From assembly GCF_009727055.1 (NCBI RefSeq), contig NC_052357.1, positions 14,483,376 to 14,547,375 of the forward strand: DNA of 64,000 nt, read 5' to 3'. Below the pieces are notes generated by a model that ran no database searches, was not told where the DNA came from, and saw only the letters and a program-made list of their open reading frames with translations. How positions within the stretch are numbered: the stretch's first letter is position 1; every line of letters starts with the position of its first letter. The DNA comes from Benincasa hispida. Its lineage: Eukaryota; Streptophyta; Magnoliopsida; Cucurbitales; Cucurbitaceae. This document shows, piece by piece, positions 48,601-62,039 of the stretch. Position numbers and translations under genes: made by a program.

Positions 48601-51600
48601 TTTCCATGATATGACAAAATTTGAATGAATCCTCAACATTAAAATTATAGAAAAACTTCTTTTGGAAACCAAGATATTGTGGTTCTTCATATTTTTGTTT
48701 CCTGGTGGTTAAAACTTGGCTCTGAACCATGTCAGTTTCTATGATTCCTTCAAATTCTCTCGAATTGAGAGAATCATGCTAGGATTAACAAACTACTAAA
48801 AAAGTCAACATCTTATATATTATCACTGAATCATGCAGAATTGCAACACATATGTACATACAAAAACATAAAATTGATCAAAAGAACAATTTGTTTGATT
48901 CCAGAAAATATATATCAGTTATAGTTTATAAACAAACACGCAATAATTCATGTATAGAGTTTCTTATAATTATCAGCATTATAGACTGACTGATGGGCAC
49001 TAGCTTAGGTTGCACTTACATGCACAATCATTGCATAATACTGTGAATCGCTAAACATCCAGGTCGCCTCAACTATTACGAGGCATTGAGATCAAATTAC
49101 CTGGACTACAACTTTTTTGCTCCGAAATGCCATTTCAGACATCAATTCATAAACGACTGGATTATGCTCTATTCCTTCCATACACATGCCAACACCAACC
49201 TACCATAGTGAAGGAAACACCATGTGTAAGAGGATAAAATATCAAGATTCCCAATCTTTACGCCTTAAAATAGAATAATGGGATGCCGAATGAAATCAAG
49301 AAAAATAGAACTATGGTCAACAAGATATACAGATAACAAAAACAGTTTCTGTTATCTTAGAAATATCACCTAGCTGCATGCTTTAGGAGTTTATGTGCTA
49401 CAGGCATCACACACATATGACCTCAGTAAATTATACAATACAAAACTAAACGTACCATTGTTGAATTTTCACTTGCAAGAGCATCAACTGGACCTGAAGA
49501 GATTGCATCCAATATACCATACATTTCAATATTTCCACCGAAGTTATGCAACATACACCTGAAGTCAAACTAAGTTTTTAATAACCTTGTGAAATAAAAG
49601 TACAGAAATGACATTATTGGGACGTCCTGTGGCTTCCTTGAAAATGGTAATAAATGGGTTACTGACCATACATAGGGCGTGCCATAAAATTGAGATGATG
49701 TTCTCCAAATTGGCCTGACGTCCGCAAAAAGATCAAGAACAATCATTTTCCCAAATGGGACAGAGTGAAGTAGTGCCTGCAGTCCCCATAAAATCGTAGC
49801 TAATAAATGGTATTGTGAGACAACCAAAAGGCCAGAAGAAGAGTAATTTTGACAGTTTGGCTATGGATTTCGTAACTCAATCATAATTTTTTTTTTTTTA
49901 AAAAAAATCATTTTGGTGCACTAAGAAACCTGTAATAGACCATAGATAAGTGGGTTTTTTTTTTTTTTTTTTGGCTTAGACCAGCTTTGATTTGACATCA
50001 ACCACCCGTATCAACCCATGTTGCAAGCAGATGGGCTCTGATTTCTATTGTTTGATTCAGCCTACTTTTAGAGCATCTCTAAGTTGGTTCTGTGGCCACT
50101 ATTTTCTTCCAATTCATGGATATCAAGACATCCTTCATTTCCATCGGAAAACAATGACACCTCAATAGTGTTCTGAAGTCTAGATCCATTCTCAAGAACG
50201 GTATACTCTTGGGACAATTTGAGAAGTACCAATGTATATTCTCAAGCAAGAACTCTCTCTTTTTATGTAGCCAAAATATTTCCCAACCTCCCCTCCCCTA
50301 ATTTACACTCACTGGTACTTAACAATTCCCTCTCACAAACTCCAACTATCCCACAAAACTAAAAGCCTGTACAACTTTAAACAAGAGATGAGGGAACTGG
50401 GCGAGACTATTTAGATCAAGTACATCCTTTACCAGTAACTCAGTAAGTGGTTTGTGTGCGTACGTACTTTCATTTGATCAGGCTTCCAAAATGTAGAGTC
50501 TGAATAGAAGAGCCATCCCTGCACACAGATGGAACAATCAATTTTAATACAAATATAAAAGATGAAAATTCATGAAACTAAAATTTTGCAAGTCTGATTT
50601 GCACAAACAACCCAAAGCTTTGAATATTATAATAACTCAGCCTAAAAATTAACGGTCCAAGTCTAGTTCTTCTGTTTTTACCTTTCTGTTGTTAAGAATC
50701 AAGCATACTAACTAAATATTTATATTCCTACGTTTTTCACTCCATAAAATAACTTTTCAAGTTTAAGTTAAATTTCAAAAGAAAAAAGAAGAAAATAAAA
50801 TATTATAAGACAGAAAATTTGGGAGGCTATCAGTCGCTCTTTCTTTTGATCACTTTGGTGTGAAAGGAATTGGAGAATCTTCAACAATGCATGTAGTTCT
50901 TTCGAGAGTTTCCTTGAACAAACTCTTTTTAATGCTTTAAATTGGTGTAAATGTTCACACCCTTTTACTGATTATTCTACTCTTTTGAATGATTGAGAAA
51001 TCCTTTTGTAATCCACCAGTGGTAGACCTATCGTTTCATTTATCGATGAAATCTTGGATTTTCTATCTTAGAAAAACATAATAATGATAAATAAAATAAC
51101 ACAGAACGTTTTACTATATAAGCAAAATTTTTGAAAACATGCAAACAAAAATAAAACTATCGTCAAATTAGTCCACAGGAATATTGTCTCACATTTTATC
51201 AGCATTCACTTATAGAAAATGTTAAAAAGGGAAATTACAAATATTGTGACTTTTAAGACGACTTTGCCATACCAAAAAAAAAAAACCTAAAACTTCCTTA
51301 GATACTGAATTTCTTGAAGTTTTTCTTTTAAATGAATAGTCGGACTACATACAACATATGTCATTAACCATAGTGTAGGACTTACTTTTTAAACACAACT
51401 TTATAAATCTGAAAAATAGAAAACATGGAACACCCAAATACCACATTCTCTTTCACCATTTCCTAGAACATTTAATTACATCAACGCTCTTTTATAGTTG
51501 TCTTGTTATACAACATTTATCAGTATTTGTTAACATTGTGGTTTATCGGCTGTCATTTTTCACTTCAATAACTCAAATATGTGAAACTTCTGTAGCTTTT

Positions 51601-54600
51601 CTATTCTAAAGTTAAAGTGCTTTTCTATTCTAAAGTTAAAGTGTTCTCAACCCTATAAATCTATAAGACCTAAATTCTTGCTTACACAATTTCAAACAGA
51701 CCCTCAATTCCTATTTGTCGCCCAGAAAACCATTCCAAATTTTACCAGCGTCTTGAATCAATTAATTCAGGATACAAAAGGTTCTGTTGAAAAATGATAC
51801 ATTGAGAAATATGATGTTCATTACTTGAGGAACATACTTGCATGAGCCACACAGCATCCTTATCAGCTTTCACCATAGCTTTATAGACAGAAGCTCCAAG
51901 TGATGAAATATATGAGGTGTCATTTGTAGGTGGAGTGTTTTCATTGAATGTATCGCTGCAATGAACAGGATACATAACATTCAGTTCTCTACGGCAGCAA
52001 GATAGGATAAATAAGGGAAATGAAGGAGCTTCTACCACAATCTAGTTATTGCAATAATCAATGGATCTTGGAAAATAAACAAGATGGATCTTATTTGGTT
52101 AAATGCCTATCACAAGATTTTCTCCTCTTAAATTATAGTAATTTATTTTAACATGTTCCAAAACAACAAGCCTAACGGTCCTCATTTGGAAATAAGGAAT
52201 GCTACTAGTTCTTCACAGGAATGAATAGTTTTACAAAAGGAACTCCTTCGAAGGCTTGATGACTGGCTCCTTGAAGATCCCAATGGTTGGAATTTGAGGG
52301 AAAAGCTAGGATTTTAGGTAGCTGACTAGTTGTGCCACTAGAGCGCTGGCATGGCATTTATGGACCAAATGAAATGACAGATCTTTTTCAAGACAAGTCT
52401 CTTCAGTTTGACTCCTTTTGTAATCTTGTACAAAATACAGCTTCTTGGTTGACCTCTTTACATTCCAATTCTTTTGTAACTACAACATCTTGATGTATAC
52501 CGGTGATTGGAAAGCTCCTGTCACGTATCTAGTTTTTCGGGAGGGGGTTTCCTCTACCCCAACCTATATCGGTTCTTCGTTTATTATCCCTCCCCACACC
52601 CAAAAAAAAAAAAAAAAAAAAAAGAAAGAAGAAGAAAAAAGTCTAAAAAGGGAACTCTGAATACAAATACAAATCAATTGTTGCCAGCCCTCGTGTGATT
52701 CTGTCTAAGATTCAAATTTCCCCTTAGCTGCAAATTGCAATTTCATATGCTTCTAAAGTTTACCAATGGATTGGTGGACTAACTTATAAAGGGAATCCCG
52801 ATCCCTTTAAACTGTGTTCGAGAATGAATATTTTTTCAACAAGACAAAAACTAAGCATTGAGAAATGTTTAATACTTTAATGCTAGCTATGAAAACCAAA
52901 CAAAAAGTGAAGTTTCAACACAAAACTCCATATAATATACAGTGACTTAATTCAAAGGGAAAGTGCTTATCCACCAAAAGGAGAAAATGTACATAAAGGA
53001 AAAACGTGATCAAGATATTATTCAATGCTACATTAGTTGTTACCAGTTGTAAATGTCTGTTACGTCCCCATACTCTGCAGAAAATACATAAAATGTGAAA
53101 AACAAAAGTATTAGTACATGCATACCTTGAAGATATTATGACATGTTTTGAGAAAAATCCAAATTTCCAATATCTTGAAAACAACATACGAATATGAAAT
53201 ATTTTTAACAGACGTAAAGCTAACATTGACAGGTTAGCTATGTCAGTTGATAAGCACTTACGCATCATTCGATCAAACAAAAGAATAATAGCTGTACTTG
53301 CAAATGCATCCTTTTATACAACACAGATAGGGGCTCCCAATATAAAATTGGATGATAAGGAGTTATTTGAAAACTAGTATCAAAATACCTTTTGTCAGAT
53401 TATAATTTACAGCGACTTTTTGTATATTTTATTTTCTTACATATGTAATTGCCTCTTAATCAGTAATTTTTTCCTTGTATGATATTTTCCTCCCCAGTCT
53501 GTTTTCCTTTTTATCGCTTAAAAAACCACAAATTTTCAAATAGTAACTTCAACGTGCACAATAATGTTAACTTTTACTATTCATCCAATAACAATTTTCC
53601 AACAATTCCAAGAACAAAAAGAAAAGTGTTTTTTAAAATAGTCTCTTACTTTCTAATTGGAACTAAAAAAATACACACTAATTGTTATCTTGACATAGTG
53701 ACAAGTGTGCATAATAAGATACCAATGTCAAAGAGTGTGCAACTGCATGATATGAACAAGAGAAATTATGCATATCCACAAAGGACTACTACTTTTTTCG
53801 GCCAATAAGCTATATTTACATCAGAGCAGAGATGACAACGATTTGTCTTTTAATTCAAAGCCAACAGATGGAAGTGCACCTTTTATTTGTTGTCTGATAA
53901 AAGCCTCTCCAATTTCGACAAATAGTGGATCAGAAGGATTAAGAAGGTATGTGCAGCATGTACTAGGATCAGCATCAATTGAGTTCCTAACAGGGGAAAA
54001 ACAAAATGGAAAACTTCAATTCGTGGAAATTATATTTAGTAATGGGATGTCTTCCTAGGTTCAAAATTGTTTAAAGGAAAACTGGAAATTAATCATGTTA
54101 TTATATTAAGGGGGAAAAGAGAACTTATAATCCCCTTATATTTTAACAAAAACACATAAGAATTACAAGTTAAAACAAATCTCATAGGTTGGGACATAAA
54201 AGGGGATACCAGTTTCCTAATCTAGTTATGTCGGCCGAGGGAAATATCTCTGCCAAACCTGCTGGGACATTTCCTGAGAATGATGGCAGAACTGAAACCA
54301 GAAAGGAAAAAGAAGTCTCAGTTAAATAAAAAGGTCTACAAACAAAATGTGATGATAAATTATCTTCACTTCCATAACCAATAAATTGTTTTTATCTAAT
54401 AACTTGGAGTAGCAAACCTGGAGTCATCCCCAACTCCTGCATTCGGGATAGTATCTGTTTCTGTAAAGATAATTGTTGATCCAACCAATTTTTCGATAAA
54501 GGCCCACCCCACCTTTGGTAAGATAAATGTCAGTATATATGAATGAAAGAAACAAAAGATGAGACCATCAATAAAAGCCTGATTATCTTCGGTAGACATC

Positions 54601-57382
54601 TTAGAATGCACAGTATAAGTTGGAAGTGTTTCTGTAATTGATTTACACTTAAGTCCTAAGAAAAATGACCAGGTTAGCCCGAGCTGAAAGATCACCACAC
54701 AAAAGCTTTCCAATTGATCATATAAAAATAATTAAGGAATACTGTAAGTTAAAAAAACTATTTGTAATTGAGGACCACAGAGAAGACACAAAATGAACAA
54801 AATCTTCATGCTCATCTGTAACACCTCGATTGCCTCCAAAAATCCAACCTCCCATCTTTTTATCTTCCACAAGCTGGCAGCTTTTCTCGTTATCAAGAGC
54901 CCAATAATGGCAATACTTAATAAAGCACAACACCAATATATGGATGTGAATTCTACGAGTGCTTCTATATTTGCATGTAGCATACATGCATAAATTATAG
55001 ATCATATGTCAAGGCTGAATACATAGGCACAGGGTAAAGTGACATGTTTTAGATGATACTGTTTTGGAAAATTTATGTTTTGAGGCAAAAATATTCTAGA
55101 ACAATTAATGTCACTCACCCATGTAGATTTCCCATGCGAGCCCAGGCAAGGAAAGCAGGCCCACCAAAGAAATTGTCCAATTCTTTGACGGTAAGGTTGA
55201 AATCCTACAAGTAAAAAGAAACAAGTAGCCTCACTCAGGTGAAACTGAAAATATGATAATAGTATAATACTAACAGGCAGTGATCCTAGGAACTCCATTT
55301 AGAAAGAGATACAGAAAAACTGAAAAGTTATGCATGAAGGCAAACTGTTAGTGAGAAATAGTGTCCTTGAACATATATATTTCTTTCTACTACAAATATT
55401 ATGAATGACTTCTAACAGTCGAAAAGAAAACATAACCGAAAATGGGGAGACTTATGACAAATGCCTATGCAAAATGGAAGGAGAGTAGTATTAAAAAAAA
55501 AAAAAAAAAAATCTTAAATCCATTTGAACCGGATCGTTGAATAAGGGGATACATAGCAAAACAATTCAACTCTACAGTGTGTATGGTATCCATGTCCAAA
55601 AGTTCATCCTATTTGGAATCTTTCTATTCTCCAATCCCAACCTGGTTGAAATCTCAATCCTAGAATAATTTGAATGTTGAGGAGTTGCTGAAGTGGATTT
55701 GGACTCGCCTAAAATAAAATAATACATTGGTAATTGCTCACCCTGAAAACATTTCTCCAAATTGATTCTTGCCCAGTGAATGCCAAAGGTAGGTTAATTC
55801 CATGGAGGGCCATCCAGTCTATCTCTTTCTCCCATCTTTCCCAATCCCACCAAACATAGGAATCTGAAAAGTGGATTAACGTATCGCTTACACTACTTAA
55901 AAAGAAAAAGTTGTGATACCTAAGTGATCTCTATATGGATAAGCAATTGGGATATTTAGTTAGCATAAATGAATATACTTATCATTTAAAGAGAAGAAAG
56001 ACCAAGAAGATTAAAAAATTGTGATGAGCATGATATTGATTTCACCGATTGATACCCAGAAGGTCTTTGCTTCAGTTTTCTTTCCCTTCTTATATACATC
56101 ATGTTCTTGATGGGTGTGGGGGAGAACATATATGGTATTCATCTTCCTCTACTTTCCTCCTCGGATTCACCAAATGAACTTTATTTTGCATAACTTCTAT
56201 ATATTATTTTACAAAAAAATCCTTTTGCATTCTAGAAATTGATATTCACTTGAGATAGAGGTTGAATGAAATCGCAAATAAGAAATCAGCACTTACAGCT
56301 TGAAGTAACAACATTTTGGTAATAGTTCCATGGCACAGGCCGCTTAACCACCACTCCGTCACCCTTTAACAGCGGCAGAGATCCTGGTTTAGGAATGGAA
56401 GCTAGCTGAACTCCACCAGTCTTGTCCCAGGAAACATGAGCACCACACCAATACTTTAAGTACCAGTAAAGGCCAGATGTAATTTCAACCGCCGTGGTGC
56501 CTTTAATACTTGAGAAGATTGCCACAAAAAGTAAAATCAATAAAATCTTATACCAACATATCCCTCTCTCGGTTTATTTATTTATTGGGGAGGAGTTGAG
56601 TGGTGATTGGAGGAGATAACATTTATCCCTTCAATGTATTCTGCTTTATATCATTTCTTAAGCCTATGGAAAATTTCACCCAAAGACAATATAGTACTCT
56701 GAACAATTAAAGCATTTTGACCATTTTTTGGTGGAAAGGCCAAAAATAAACTCGTTATTTTCCTCGTATAAATACAAAAGATGTAAGTAATCAATGACAG
56801 AGAGCAATCTTTATCAAATACAGAGGCAACTTACAATATCTCGGCACCATTGCGACTTGAGGACTTGAAATTACTTATCAAGAAGCAGCTTCCACCACCA
56901 CAAACATCCTATTGATAAATACAGAATCAGAAACACGATCAAGTTCATGTTCATTGTTCTGAGATATTTGGAGAATCCATGAAAATTAGAACGAATTACT
57001 TGAAGATGCATTGCATAATCAGGGCATAAAGATTGAAACATTTCACAGTCTCACAAAACTAAGCCACTTAAATTTCTCTAAAAATGCAATTGAGATATAA
57101 GAACTGACAGAACAGAAATTGAACTGCAACCAGAATCGAAATTCCATCGAAAGAAAACGGGGTGATTCTCGGTACCCTAGAAACAATCTGAAACTCGAAG
57201 CTATCTACATGAGTTGGAAGCAATCGTCGGAGAAGGGCCTGTGCTGCAGCTTCCTGAATCGAAGGAGGTAGAGTTTTGGAATCCAAACGATGGATTATTG
57301 CTTGAATTGCTTCTTGTTCGGATAGAGCGAGTGGAAGTACGACGAGAATCAAAACAAGAATCAAGGAAATGAAATTCGACAT
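45622..57382 (-). CDS. NAGLU: Alpha-N-acetylglucosaminidase, GH89, 19 exons
   Basis: Exons, in coding order: 57382-57176, 56908-56835, 56508-56297, 55863-55742, 55204-55119, 54512-54418, 54291-54210, 53986-53880, 53074-53044, 51955-51838, 50518-50468, 49776-49667, 49558-49456, 49199-49101, 48305-48195, 47710-47550, 47317-47080, 46023-45945, 45857-45622; 773 residues. The enzyme removes terminal alpha-linked N-acetylglucosamine. Residues 1-21 are a hydrophobic signal peptide (cut near LALS-EQ), so it enters the secretory path. The catalytic domain shows [15 protein letters not shown], the acid/base E344 in [10 protein letters not shown], and the nucleophile E474 in [14 protein letters not shown], by analogy with human NAGLU E316 and E446. 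The C-terminal helical part ends [13 protein letters not shown] and a short tail. Arabidopsis CYL1, needed in reproduction, is the likely orthologue. Intron 9 holds a LINE fragment and intron 17 a MITE-like element. All junctions are GT-AG. Confidence 0.95.
46738..47010. mobile_element. MITE-like element, copy 4, in NAGLU intron 17
   Basis: Left end TTTGATAACTATTTTGTTTT and right end, inverted, TTTTGCTAACCATTTTGTTT form terminal inverted repeats of about 20 bp, the best preserved of the four copies. It is about 270 bp with no coding sequence and lies 70 bp from exon 17. Confidence 0.65.
51595..51642. repeat. 24-bp perfect tandem duplication in NAGLU intron 10
   Basis: Two identical 24-bp units, 51595-51618 and 51619-51642, beginning GCTTTTCTATTC. 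Confidence 0.9.
52200..52625 (+). mobile_element. LINE 3' fragment with poly(A), antisense in NAGLU intron 9
   Basis: On the plus strand, in shifting frames, [33 protein letters not shown] and [18 protein letters not shown] match the C-terminal end of plant non-LTR retrotransposon reverse transcriptases (zf-RVT end). It is followed by a poly(A) run at about 52602-52622. Being 5' truncated and A-tailed is the usual LINE insertion form. No target duplication was recognised. Confidence 0.7.
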
Positions 57383-58084
57383 TCTTCGACGGTGTTGTTA
57401 CTTGTTAGACAGTGGGTGTCAACCATGGAAGCCTCAGCTCAGCTCAGCCCAGTGCTTACTGTTGAAGGAAAGCTCGATATTTTGGTCAACCGAGACCATA
57501 TTGACTCGCACGCAAATTAATATTTCTAAAAAGAAATTATGGAATTAAATATATATATATATATATATATACGAAGTATTCATAACTTTCAAAAGTCTAA
57601 AAAAAAATATTTTTTAAAATGAGAATTTATTTCAAATGGTAAAACTGTTAAAATATTTATAAAATGTAGCAAAATTTTAGAATTTATTGATAGTTCTAAA
57701 ATTTTACTATATTTTGTAAATATTTTAGTTTATTTTTCTATATTTTAAAATAATCTTTTTAAAATTTAAAGGAGGAGTTTAAAATACTGATTACTTTTTT
57801 CTTAATAAAAATGGTTAATGTTTTGTTTAAAAAATACTTTTGAACTTAAATTTTTTTAAAAAAATATCCTTAAACGTAAATAAAGGTTAAAAAATATCAC
57901 ACCTGTTAATATATAAACCAAAACTATTAATATCTCAAAACTTTCAAAAGATTATTAGTACCCTTATCTTAAAAGGAAAGTTAAAAAATGTTGTAACTAT
58001 TTATCTGTACCTCATCACTCCATCTTCCATTTTCTCTCACTGTTTATCTCTACACCCTATTATCTCCCTCTAATTGTTTGTTTA
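57383..58084 (-). promoter_or_regulatory. NAGLU upstream region
   Basis: The first 140 bp beyond the start codon hold two W-box type cores (TTGACC on the minus strand near 57484, TTGACT on the plus strand near 57502) and a CTCAG/CCCAG-rich patch near 57430-57450. A TA run lies at 57549-57571, then AT-rich DNA up to the LTR. No clear TATA box placed. Confidence 0.45.
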
Positions 58085-58089
58085 CACCC

Positions 58090-59979
58090 TGTTGGGGTTG
58101 ATGCCCTAAATCTCGTGGTTACTGTAGTTTATAATTGTAATGTACATATAATTTTATTTGTTTAATAAAATATGAGATGTTTTATTTATCTTTTAGTAGC
58201 ATTAACCCACAAAACCAATAAACTAACATGTAAGGTTATCTCTTGTAACTTAAACATGTATGTAGAGACATATAAGTGGATGGTGTTTAAATGATAACCT
58301 AAATGGTCTGTAGTAAATGGATAAGGCATCCTGGTGACAATACAAATACGACCTGCTTTATAAATGTGTTACAATTGTTGTAAAGTGCTACAAATGATCT
58401 GATCTTAATCATTCATGTAGAGACATGTGAGGGGAGTTGTTCTATACAAAGGGATTTCTATAAGATCGGGCCACGAAATGAATAGTCTCATTATATAACA
58501 TCGTTAATAATGGAGACATGACCTGAATCCTGAGTGAGTTGTGAACTCCTGCTTATGAAGGCAATAATTTGATTTGTATGGATGAGAGTGTCCAAATCGC
58601 CGACTCAATAAGCCTACCATTTTGGGGATTCGTCTGATTGCGGAGCTGGAAACACAGCTACACAAGATGGAATTCACTCTTTCCCTAATGTCGGAGTAAG
58701 TAGATAAATTACTCCCCTAAAGACTGATTCTGGGGCTTGAATAATGTGGCGTCACATGCTCTCTTGGTCCAAGAAGGATTTGGTCATAGTTGGACTATGA
58801 TTTATTGTTCATTAGAGGGATCAATGATACTTAAGAAGTTAGATGTAACTACATGGGCAAAACGGTAATTTTAGCCCAACTGTACTTATGAGCAATTTGT
58901 GAAGGGTTATTTGACTGATTATATCCAATGGACACAGAAATATATCTGTAGTGTGAAGAGAGCAGTTGTCAGTCTTTAGTGGAGTGATTGACTGTTAATG
59001 GATGTTGAATAATTTAATTAAAGGAGTTTAATTAATTATTCAAATACCATTGAAGTTTCAATCTACAGGTTTATAAAGCCCCCTCTATAACTCAACAGAG
59101 ATTATTGAGAATCAATTTTGGATTAATTTGAATTGTTCAAATTAATTGAGAAAATTAATTATATGTGATATAATCAACTTAACTTAATTATATATGATAT
59201 AATTAATATAATGTATTTGATACATTATAATATAAAATTAATTTTGAGAGAAATTAAATATTTGAATATGATTCAAATATTAACTGTATGGATTAGTTTC
59301 ATATAATTAAATTTAGTATAAAGTTGTTATATTAAATACCACAAATGATTGAGAAAAAACAAACTATAGGTTATGTTGTATTTGATACAATATAAAAACT
59401 ATAGGTTATGTGCTATATATCATATAACATTTATATATAAATTTAAATTAATTTTAATTTAATTATAATTTTCAAAATTAAAGGGAGGGAAATAACTTCC
59501 CTCCCCTTAATTCTCTTTCAGTTTATCATGTGGTGAGTGGCCAGTTTTACGAGAGATTCATCTTCTTCAAAAAATTACAGTGCATGTTGACGTTCTCTCT
59601 GTCATTCCTAGAAACCTCTCCTACTCTCAGTCTCTCTCCATCTTTCCCAAAAGAAATCTCAGAGCCCACACACCCTTGAGGATTCTCAACTCCCAAAGAG
59701 AATATAAAAGGCTCTCTTGTGAAGGTGTCCCTTGGTTTTTACTGTTTGTTTCTGGGAGTTCGTGGTTCGAATTGTTTGTGATTGGAATGAAGGATTTCGT
59801 AAAGTTTTTCGGTTCTTCAAGGGTAAGTCTTCTCTAATCCTTCTTCCTCCTCTAATCCTTCAATTGCATGATGTAAAATTTCTGTAATTTGCATAATTGT
59901 GTTATGTAAATTTTTTTTTATGTGTAAATCTAAAAATTGGGACGATCCCGCTTCTGCAGTGGACCTCACTGTTCCTTCA
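58090..59979 (+). mobile_element. Solo LTR, long-LTR family (1890 bp)
   Basis: Starts TGTTGGGGTTGATGCCC, ends GTTCCTTCA, with perfect CACCC target duplications at 58085-58089 and 59980-59984. No coding interior. It is the cleanest reference copy of the family in the window. Confidence 0.93.
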
Positions 59980-59984
59980 CACCC

Positions 59985-60650
59985 CATTACCTTCTATCTT
60001 CCATCTACTCTCACTCTCCTGCAATCTATGACCTAACATTTCTCTATTTTCTCTATTTTTTCTCTCTTCTTAATATCTGTCTTGTTAACTATTTGACCTT
60101 TGTTTATCTCATTAAAAAACAAAGAAAAAAAAAAGAATTACCCCTTAAGTTAAGGTATATAGATTATAAAAAAGAGAGAGTGAGAATATGGAAAGCACCA
60201 AGGGAACCCTTGATCTTATATATTTTAATAAGGTTGTAGTTAGTAGTTGAGTATATGTTAATAGTTAAATACGTTCTTTTTGTATTTGGTTATTTATCGA
60301 TTTTGTAAGTTTTAAGGGGAGATTTTGATTTTTAATTTTGTGATATTTTGTGGAATCTTATGCTTTAACTTGAAGTTTTGATTTATATTTTGTTAGAAGT
60401 TCTGTGTGAGAATTGAAAAACTGGGAGAAAAATAAAAGTATTTATAGGAAAAAAAAATTGATACCTATATAAGTTTAAGGGTATTTTGAAACTTTTGAAA
60501 GTTCAAAAATATTTTTGACACAAAGTACAAAGTGTAGGGGTATTTTATATAATTTAACCTTATTTAAAATTAGTTATCTAAAAGTTAATATCAAATACTT
60601 GAGTGAGCATTAGTAAAAATTTGAAATTAAGAGCATAAATATGCCAAAAG
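59985..60650. other. Intergenic DNA
   Basis: CT-rich at first, continuous with the flank left of the solo LTR, then AT-rich. No gene seen. The right border is the truncated end of a copia gag. Confidence 0.5.
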
Positions 60651-60654
60651 TATT

Positions 60655-61368
60655 CAAATCAATTTTATTCCCCTTTTCACCTTTCTTCTTCTTCCAACAA
60701 AATTAGTTTCAGAGGTCGAACCTTTAAAGAACTTCTTAGAGGACGAGGCAACATTTGCCTCTCCTCTTCTGTTCCTTGACTTTCATTAAAGACTGGAAAG
60801 TCTATAGCTCTTAGAGCAAGGTGGTCAGATCATAGTTAATCCTGTTCATAACAGCATTGCTACGGAACTATAGAAAACTTTCAGGTAAAGTTTTCAGGAT
60901 GAAACTAATCTGACTGGTCTCATCAATGATAAACTCATTCATCTCTGCCATGTTAAAGTGAACCATCATGTTGAGAACGTGTTATTGAACAGATGCCCCT
61001 TCTTGCATACGGGTATTAAAGATGTATTTAAGAGCGTCATGCCTGAGCTGAGCGGACGATTGTCCAAACATTCCTCACAGGGCTCCATGATCTCACGAGC
61101 AGTGAGCATGAGCTCATGCTTCTTGGCCAAGACTTTAGAAATACTTGCTAAGATATATGCTCGGGCTTTTTATTTGCCCGTACCCAATGTTCGTATGCCT
61201 CCCAAACGTTTTGAGCAAAATTTTGAGCTGGTACTGGAGGACATTCCTCCAACATGACAAATCTTAGATCATCAATAATTAGAACTGTATTAATCGTGTT
61301 TTCCAGGTGATGTAATTATTGCTTGTTAACTTATCAGTGACAAGCATGTTTAATGTATCAGAAGTCAT
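60655..61368 (-). pseudogene. Copia gag remnant
   Basis: The minus strand starts ATG at 61368 with MTSDTLNMLVTDKLTSNNYI-TW, and continues through HDALKYIFNTRMQEG, HVLNMMVHFNMAEMNEFIID, ETSQISFILKTLPESFL, FRSNAVMNRINYDLTTLL and a lysine-rich tail (WKKKKGEKGN). This is the standard copia gag core. Many stops are present and the pol part is absent beyond about 60650. It lies downstream of a minus-strand LTR and so is probably the interior of the same element. Confidence 0.85.
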
Positions 61369-61384
61369 ATTGAAATGAAGCCAT

Positions 61385-61715
61385 TAGTTTATTTTGCTAA
61401 CTATGGAGATTGACCCATAAGGTTGGCCATGAAGTCATTAGTTAATTTAATTAAGTATGGAGATCAACCTATAGGGTCGGCCATGGAACTATTAGTTAAT
61501 TTAGCTAAGTGTGGAGACAACTCATAAGGTCAACCATAAAATCATAAGTTTATTTGATTAAGTTTGGAGACCAACATATGGGGTTGACCATGAAGACATA
61601 TGTTTATTTCGTTAAGTAAGAAAACTAACTCATAAGGTTGACCATAAAGTCTATAAGTTTATTTAGCTTAGTATGAGACTGTCCTAATAGGTTAGCCATG
61701 ATACAAGAGTTCATT
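61385..61715. repeat. Six-unit minisatellite in copia leader
   Basis: About six degenerate units of 54-58 bp, each containing TATGGAGA, then CATAAGGTTG-type text, ACCATGAA and a TTTATTT/TTAATTT block. It sits between the gag start and the LTR, i.e. in the untranslated leader of the element. Confidence 0.8.
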
Positions 61716-62039
61716 GGATGACCACAACAAAGTTAAGGAACCTTAGCTAAATAGACCAGAACTCCTAATCCAAGAATAAGTTGAAGGTATGCTTACAAGA
61801 CTTCGATTAGGAGTGGAGGGAAACTGTTGTGGTATAAAAAATGGTTAAATGTTTTACTCTACAAGGATGGCCAAATATAATAGGTCATTATAAGAGATGA
61901 GATTATTTGTAATGGCCAAAATAAGTTAGTAACAACTATAATAGCTAAATTTAAAGGGGTCGAATCTCTAATAGAAGCATTTGATCGCTTTTGTTTTGGA
62001 AGGATGAAAGATATAGAAAAATTAAGAAATAAAAAATAG

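Noticed and set aside
60958..61257. 99-codon frame on the plus strand
   Set aside because: Antisense to the copia gag remnant, which has clear family similarity on the minus strand.
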